This document shows, piece after piece, positions 11,501 through 20,500 of a stretch of DNA of 60,000 bases. The notes below the pieces were generated by a model, which was not told the DNA's origin, did not search any database, and saw only the letters and a program-made list of their open reading frames with translations. Origin of the DNA: Liolophura sinensis (Eukaryota; Mollusca; Polyplacophora; Chitonida; Chitonidae); contig NC_088301.1 of assembly GCF_032854445.1 (NCBI RefSeq), forward strand, positions 51,635,187 to 51,695,186, in the 5' to 3' direction. Position numbers and translations under genes: made by a program. Every line of letters starts with the position of its first letter. Position 1 is the stretch's first letter.

Positions 11501-14500
11501 GGTATACACTGGCTTTCAACTGCACCCACATGTATGAATTAAACGGATATAAACACACCCTACAAACTGGACTATAACATTGAACAAATGTAATTATGAA
11601 AACATACAATAATAATACCTTTGACTACTACTGTTTCGACTCTGACTTATTTTTAATACGGACTCCCTGGCATCCATCACATTACTGACCACCTCGGTGA
11701 GGTCGTTGGCGATCTGCAGCGAAACAGAGTCATCCATTATTAAAGTTAACATCTCTAGATCCTGATGAACTAAGTGACATCGAAATGCATTTACGCTACA
11801 TGCGTAGTAACAGGTCAGGTTTTAGATTATGAAAAATCTGAAGCAACACATCACACCATTCAACTTTCGGAGATGAATTCGAATTGGTATTAAAAGAAAG
11901 TGTGCTAGATATTCTCTTGTGTAAATCCCATGCACGTTTTCGTACACAGGACAAACTGTTCAAATGAACAAAGGGTAACAAACAGCACGTCACACAGAAT
12001 GAAGAATACAATAAATATCTTCTTGAAAGGACATAATACCTGTTTGTTTCTCAGCGAAAATTCAAACACAAATTCTAGTACGGTGGCAACATTGGCTACG
12101 TCGTCGGGTCCCATATTTGCAGGATCACTAGTTAAGGATTTTAACATCTTCAGTTGTTCCGTTGCATAACCTTCGTCTTTCTATAAAACACAACATACCA
12201 CAAGATAAATTTAGCACTTTAACTATCCTTGTGGAAAGCACAATACAATAAGACAATCATAATATTTGTATCATTCGCCCTTTTGGAAAGCACAACATCA
12301 CAAAAGAAATGCAACGCTTATAGTCTTCGTCTTTCTGTATAATAGCAGAACAAATGTAGTGCATCTAAACTATGGCTTTCTGACAAGCGCAAAACCGAAA
12401 GAGAAATGTTGCGCTTGTAAACTCCGTCTTCCTGACAAGCACAACACCCACAGGCAAATGTGCGGTTTTAAGCTTTGTCTTCCTGACAAGCACACAACAC
12501 CCCAAGACGAATGTAGCTGTTTTCACCTTCGTCTATCTGGCAAGTATTACATCCCAAGACAAATGTGGCCGTTTAGCCTTTGTGTCTCTGACAAACACAA
12601 CGCCCCAAGGCAAATGCAACGGTTTTATCCTTCGTCTATCTGATAAGCACAATACTCCCAAGACAAATGTATAGCTTTTAACCTTCGTCTGTCTGGTACG
12701 CACTGCACCACAAGAGGAAATATAACCCCTGTATAACAACGAAATACCGATGTGGGTTCACAGGTGTCAATACTTTTTATCTTGTTTTCTAGGGTGGGGT
12801 GGGGAAGGGGAATTTTTAGACCGATGAACTAGAGTAAAATCGGCAAAACTAGCGGACATTGTCAAACGCAATGAGCTTATTACTTAAATCTGCTCTCGTA
12901 TGTAAGCGTGTTAATGTCGCTCCAACCTCGTCAAATAAAATGAACATGATCAGGTCTATATTGGAACTGAAGGTAGTACACATAACATAGTTAAAGATGC
13001 ACAGCATAGAGGAAAAACAGAGCAGCGACAACAGTGTGGTAGTTGGCAACTTGTCACGTATAACCGGTGAAATACGGCCTATTGTCAGTCTACCTCATTT
13101 AGGGTTTTATTCTAACTGCTCACGTAAATGCTTAAACAGTAGCAAATTACATGCCACAAAAGCAAATATGGCTTGAGCAGAATTGGGTGAAACAAAATTG
13201 CAGTGTTCTCATTTGAAATTTATTAGACGTCACTCCATGGGCTAGAATTACACAAATGCTGTGTTGTCATCACATTTATCATACAATAACTTTTTAAAAA
13301 AAGGCAAAGGAACCAGGAATCGAGTACACCAGCAGACTCTTCGTTTATGCAGATATACACATAATACAAAAGAGCAATGTTCGGGTCAGTCAAGTCTTGG
13401 CTTCCGGATAAGATCATGTGATCAGTAAAAAAATATTAGTAAATAGCATTTAACAAATACAACTTGGACCTTTTAAATACACTTAGCTTTTCAATCATAT
13501 GTCCTTAGTACAAAAGTAGCAGACTACTACAACGCCGTTAGGTATTCTCTATTCTTTTTCGCAGTGTTAGAATCTCAGTCGAAACTGGTACACTCCACCG
13601 ATAATTACAAAACAGTTATCGGTGTCATCTGAAACGAGAGCACTTGACTCATGAGGACTTCCAATCTAATTATATCCACTTATGATCAATACACACACGA
13701 CTTACACTTGTGCAATTACTTGTTTCCGGTGATTCCCACTTAACACCGTCATCGGTGGCACCACATCGTCTCTTGGCATACTGTCCTCGGGGACCAAGTG
13801 CACAAGGCAGCAGGGCCCAGCCCCTATAGCCGGTACTCGGCCATGCGTACGACCCGGAAACACCCTGTGTCCGCTCACTGGGGCAAAGCACTGGAATGAG
13901 GCGGATAGCGTGACGGCATTCATATTTAGACCAACAAGTACTATCTAATCAATTCAGGCAATACTCCTGTGTGGAACCAATTATACAATGAATAAATGCG
14001 GTGATTTAAATAATTCTATTATTTCATACTCCAACTCCAACTGGAGTTTAAAATGTGATTGCACAAAACAAACACGTTATATACATCATCAAGTATTAGG
14101 TATTAACAGTCTCAAAACGTATACACGATAATTGACATCAGGTATGAAACTGTCCATAAAGGTGAGTTTATGCTCTCCTACAATATAACTATAGACCTAC
14201 AACACAGAGAGCAAAGACAGTATAACGACGATAGTGTGACAGCTTGCAAATGGTCTCACGTAGCCGGTGAAATACAACCTTCAGTCAATATACCCCAGGT
14301 AACAGGCATAACGCTTACCTTCATCTGCGCAGGTATTTCCGGTGAACCCTGTCGTGCAGGTGCACGTGTAATGTGCCCCTCCTTCAGAACATTTTCCTCC
14401 ATTGCGGCATGGTGATGAAAAACACGGCAATTGTGTTTCACATAATATTCCTAAAATAACACCAAAATGCATTAAATAATGAAGTTCAATTACTGTTCCA

Positions 14501-17500
14501 GCAGTAAGACCAAAACGGATGAAAATAAAGATCAAAAGTCACTGAAAATTACTACACTAAGAGATACTTTTGTTGAAACCGTTATGGGGGGAATTGCAAA
14601 CATGTTATGTGTGAAAATTGATACTTTAACGAGGTAACGCACGAAGAGAGAAAATAAGTAGACCTATTATACCCGATAATTGAGTAAGCGCTAGTTCCAG
14701 TAACCGTTACGAGGTTTTAACCATGATATGGCGGAAAATCTAAATTGAACAAATAAAATGCCGCACTGATCATGAAAGTCAACGGCGCTGATGGCGATAA
14801 CTGATATTCCATTAATCTAATAAATTCTGAAATATTACAGTTCCTTCATATTTTTTATTAATCATGATTGTGTATAAGATGGGCAAGGACTGAAGGTAAA
14901 TGGAAGGGAGTGTTAGTAATCAAGACTACCTCAGAGCGCAGGAGAATGTTTCCTGAAAGCACAGAGAGTTTAGGCCTTACATCACCAGAATGATATAGAG
15001 GAGCATATCGTGACTGATGGCAGGTAATAAAGCATTGCTGACTGGCTTTCGCGTGCAACATGATTTCATTACCATTTTCCTCCAAATATAGGACACTGGA
15101 CATAGAAACAAAAGAGGGGGCAAGAAGGATCAAGACTTCGAGAATCTAGCAATCCTATAGCGAATAATAAAGTACGGAAAAGCTGGTGATACGAAGGGCT
15201 GAATATGTGAAATATAACAGAAGAATGGGCAGTGTCCAGACCCGTGGATCTACGTCTTCTACATTAAATGAGCGGCTAAATGCGATGACAGTTCGACAGT
15301 AGAGACAAATCAACTGCTGCAGAATTATTCCCAGTAACATACCTAAGCCAGGTGTCAGAGAAAGAGGGGTATAGCACATGTGCAGGACATTTCAGTGTGC
15401 GTTTACCTGTATGACTGCTCGGACAAGAGCAAACAAAACCTTGATTTTGGAGGTGACACGTTGACCCGTGAAGACAAGGTCTGGAGAGGCAAGCACCCAG
15501 TGCCGTCTCGCAAAACACACCTGTGTAATCTTCATCGCATAAGCAGGTGAAGAAATTAGACACGTTCCTAAACGGTGTGGCTTCATCACCCACCAGCGAT
15601 ACCTCTCCCGTATCAAAAGTCAAACAGCACGTGCCTCCCACGCCACAAGGGTCATTTATGCAAAAGTCATAATACTGACACTTTTCCCCGCTAAAACCTG
15701 GATGACAACTACAATTAAAGGTGGTATTTGACAAGGCTTCACACCGACCATCATTAAAACATGGATTAGAAACACAAGGGTCGATAAAAGAACACGTCTT
15801 ACCAGTGAAGCCCAGCGGACACGAGCAGCTGAACTCTTGGCTGGAGACATTATTACATGTTCCGCCGTTCTCGCAGGGTGAAGAAACACACGGATCGTAT
15901 TTGGTACAATACCGGTCATAATAACCGACCGGACAGTGACACGTGAAACTACCGTCCAGGGTGGTATTCTCACAAGTTGCCCCGTTCTTGCAAAATTCTA
16001 ACTTACAGGAGTTCACATATGAACAGTTTTTGCCAAATGTCTCTGGGCTGCAAGTACAGTTGTAATCCCAGTCTGAAATGGCGGTGCAAATCCCTCCGCG
16101 TTCGCAGGGGTTTTCAAAGCATGGATCATGCCTATCACATAAACGATCATAGAATCCTCCTAGACATTCACACGTAAAACTGTCTGTAGTATTTCGACAC
16201 GTTGCCCCATTAAGACAGGGTTTGTCCGCGCACAAGTTGTAGTGCTGACATTCTTGCCCGTAAAATCCACTGATGCAGGAACATTTGTATTTGTTATTAG
16301 ACACAAAAGAACACGTGGAATTATTCTGGCAGATATCAAGCACGCATGTGTTGAATGATTCACAGTTTTTACCTGTGTACTCTTCCGGACATAAACAAAG
16401 GTAGTAACTGTTAACAAGGGAAAAACAAGTGCCGCCGTTTTGACAAATACCCGAATTAACAATACACTGGTTACTGTACTGACATCGACTTCCGTTATAC
16501 CCTTCCGGACACTGGCAGATGTAACCACTGTCTGATGAAGCTTCTCTGAGACATGTGCCTCTAACACAAGGGTTGGTCAGACATGGATCAAATACGTCGC
16601 ATGTATGACCCGAGTAAGATTCAGTGCAGTTACAATAGAAGCTTCCATCATCTGTCTTTGTGCAGCTTCCACTGTTTTGACATGGACTCGTTAGACACTG
16701 ATCTGCATGTTCACAGCGATCTCCGTAATGAGACTCGTCACAACGACATTCGAATGTCTGGTGTGACAGATAGACACACTGGCCGTTGTTAAAACATGGT
16801 TTAGTTGGGCAAAGATCCTGCAAGAGGCATTTCTGTCCCCTCCAACCATCGGCACATTCACAAGAGAACTGCAACTCTCCACTCCACAAGCACTTGCCTC
16901 CGTTGGCACAGGGTTGAACTAGATTGCACACATTAAATGCTTTACAATTTTCACCTGTCAGCAAGAAGCCTGAAACAAATTTAAGTTTTAAGTTCACTGT
17001 TTTTTGCTGATACGGTCAAACAAAAAATTTCTTAATTGTGTGTCTTCCTTATGTTAAAAAAATTGCAATTTTTATGAAATTAAACCTGATCTACCAAGTT
17101 CATTATCTTTTTATGCGCTATTTGGTGTTGTGGTAATCAATCAGCTAGTCAACAAATACAATAAAACAACATTATTTTTGTTACGTATATTATGATATGC
17201 TTTATTATTACTTTCAGAATTTGGGCTGGCCACAAATTTGCCGCCGACGCTTCTCTGGCTTTTTTCTGTCCCATTTAACGTCCAGGTGTAAAAGGAATAT
17301 TTTGCCCCGACTACAGCTCCATCTACTGGTGCGCAGGCTTCATCGCGTACGATTAATGAAGCTGGAACAATCTCGCTGTTGGTCAGCCTCTCGCCGTCAC
17401 GTCCGTATGCAAACTTGAAACCGTCGTAGGCGTCAGAGATGTTTGGCGTTTTCCAGCAAACGGTGCCCTTTTCTCCCGTGAAAGCGTTACAAAAGTCATT

Positions 17501-20500
17501 AGGGGCTGAAAAAAGAACCCATAAAAACTTTATACAGCAGTAGTGTATAATAACAGCTTCATAGCCATGCTATTGGTGCCACAAAGTACAGCTTGTTGTG
17601 ATATATACGTCCTGGAAAACTAAACCGGGGGAAAATGTTCGAACCATGTTTCCCAAACACATCGATCAAAGAGTTTTTTTGTAAACAGGTTCATCACACA
17701 TTTGATCCATGTTTAACGCCCCTACGAATACCGACGGGAGCACTGATAGGTCTATTATCTTGCAACTATTATCTCATTTGGCATTTATCAATATAGCTTT
17801 TAGGTCAAACCGCAACGTGATAAGCGAACTCAAATATTGAAAATCAATCATTATGCTCCTAATGGAACCCTCAAGTATTCTGAACTCAAGGATACGCAAC
17901 ATTTCATCTTACCTGGCAGCGAGGTTACTCGTATTAATACTGAGATGTTGTTGTAGAATGGTGGAACGCCACGATCAGACACGACCACCGTGAGGTCAAA
18001 TTCCACCGCACCCTCCGGAAGAGGTTCTTTTAAAAATATGTTTCCTGTTGACTTATCCACAATGAATTGGCTACTGTTCACACCATAGTACTCCAAGTTC
18101 TTGTTGTAATCATCGATATCCTGGTCGGTCGCGTGAACTGCCCCAATATACGACGAACGTCTGGCGTCCTCGAACACTGAAAACGTGTAGACCGCATTTT
18201 CGAAGACAGGCGTATACACGTTCTGCCTGGAAACCTCCACTGAGATACTCATATCATAGGTGGAGCCAGCCAAGACACCATACACCCTTAGGTTGAACAC
18301 AGTGCCCACGGAATCTTCAATACGTCTTTCAGAGGTTGAAATGACACCGCTGTTTTCCTCAATTGTAAAATAATTAGCGTCAGGTAACCTTGCTAATTTG
18401 TACTGCGTCAGCTTCTCCCCGCTGTCTTCGTCATATGCATTCACAGTACACACATAGGTGCCACTGGTGGCTTCTAGGTAAATCCTCGGATTGTTTGGTT
18501 CCGTGCGAAACACAACGCTTGCTGAAGGAGAAAAACATAAAGACCATTTTATATTTGTCAATTAATTTCATTCTGACAACATCATATTCGAAAGACCTGT
18601 GCCAGCTCTTAAACGCTTAGGCAACAGAATGACATCTAAGTCATATTAATATCGTAGTTTTGCACAGGTTTCAAATGAAACTGTAGTAATCCTAGTTGTA
18701 ACAATGAAAAAATAAATTCTTCATTTAAGAATTATCTAAATAGCTTACTTGAGTCAGTAAATATGGCAATTTTTGTTTACACTTTAGCAAGTATCAACTC
18801 TTATCATTTAACCCTGCTTTTAACATGTACTGTGAAATCTGTCAAATTATATATCATGTCAATTTGAACTGCTTGGTGTTTAGCACTAAGCTGACAGGAG
18901 AGCCTTAGGGTGGTGTAACCCAGGCAAGCCCCAAAAGCCATGTCCCCTCATTGCCTTACACAAAACATTGTGACCTGCTGCAATATAAAATTGCCTGTAA
19001 CATGCTTTTAAAGATACACACCGTTTAGCTACAGTTTTATAGGTGTAATACGGGCACATTAGCAATGTGTACTGAGAACTAAAAAAAAGTTTGCACAAAC
19101 TAAAAAGGTTGCCAAAATTTATGTCTGAAACAGGATCTATGTGAAGAACTGGGATAAAATTAGTTGTCTAGGATTGAATTAACCATGCGGCCTTAATATC
19201 AGAGATCGATAACATATGGGTTTTTGAAATGTCTTACGTGCTAATATTACAGATCCAGGTAAATGAGGCTCGGTAGCATATGGCTATCCTTAAACAAGCT
19301 ATTTCCAAAGTGTGCCAACTTTTTGTACTACAAACAGGGAGTACCCAATGCCTATTTCAGTCCCGAATCGGAAGGAAGAAGGTGGGGCCTGAACACACTG
19401 ACGACATTTTGATTGCCATTTTGATTACTTCAACCTCAGGTAAACCGCTCTTGGGCGAAAATATACACATATTTGTAAAGCTTAAATACACTATTGATAA
19501 TTTTGTAAAATTGTAAGATGATTAATCAGAACATTGTTTTGCAGTCGTTCGCCTTCACAGGACTTAAATTAACCTGTATGTCCTGAATCTTAATTAAAAG
19601 ATTATAGTTGTTCTATGGGGATAAAATATTGGTTCAAACTTAACACTATTCCAAAAGGTGAGAAAAGGAAAAGCTTGCATTTAACTAGCTATGAAATCAT
19701 TTTTGACTTTTCTGTTAGAACTTGGCGCTGAATGTACACATATACAGCACCACAAACATACGCCAAGCTCAGGGAGTAACATGATCTCTGGCCTTGTAAA
19801 TACATGTACATGTAGTATCCTATAATGTAATGCTCAAGACAGGTAGTGATCCCACACCTGGCTCTTTTTCTATGATAACATATTTGACAATCATGATTTA
19901 TAGCCTTATATGTCTGCCTACATGGTCCGAGGGATAGCCTTTTAAGCTGCGTTGGATGAGAAAACCACAGTGAAGTAATAATAAGCACTAACGTCTTGTA
20001 TTTCAGATGAATGTGGCTGCCTGTGGTTTAGATGCTACAATAGGCCCACTGCCTCTCAACGAGGCGGCAAGGGCCCACATCTGTCGTTTTTCTCGTCAAT
20101 TTATATACATCTATCAACACAACAAACACCTCTACACATATCTTTTCTCATACCTGGGAATATGTAGTTCACAGAACAGGTCCTATTTTAAACCACATTA
20201 TATTATAACATGGTATCATCATTCTTACAGAGGTCATTTTCAGATCAAAATAACAAGAGTGCTTAAGAATTTTAAATAGAACAGCTTACCTAATTGCTAG
20301 CCCTAGATTGTATTTGTCCTTCTATCGATTGTTTGCCTGTTTCTAATAAAATGTTATAGGAGACTCTTAGTTGTGAGTCTCAAGACGCTACGAAACGAGA
20401 CTCATATCGCACGTACTTCATCCCAGCAGATTTGCAATAGGATTCCGCTTATGCCTGTAGTCAGCTCCACCTAACGTACAGTTTAATATATATACATATC

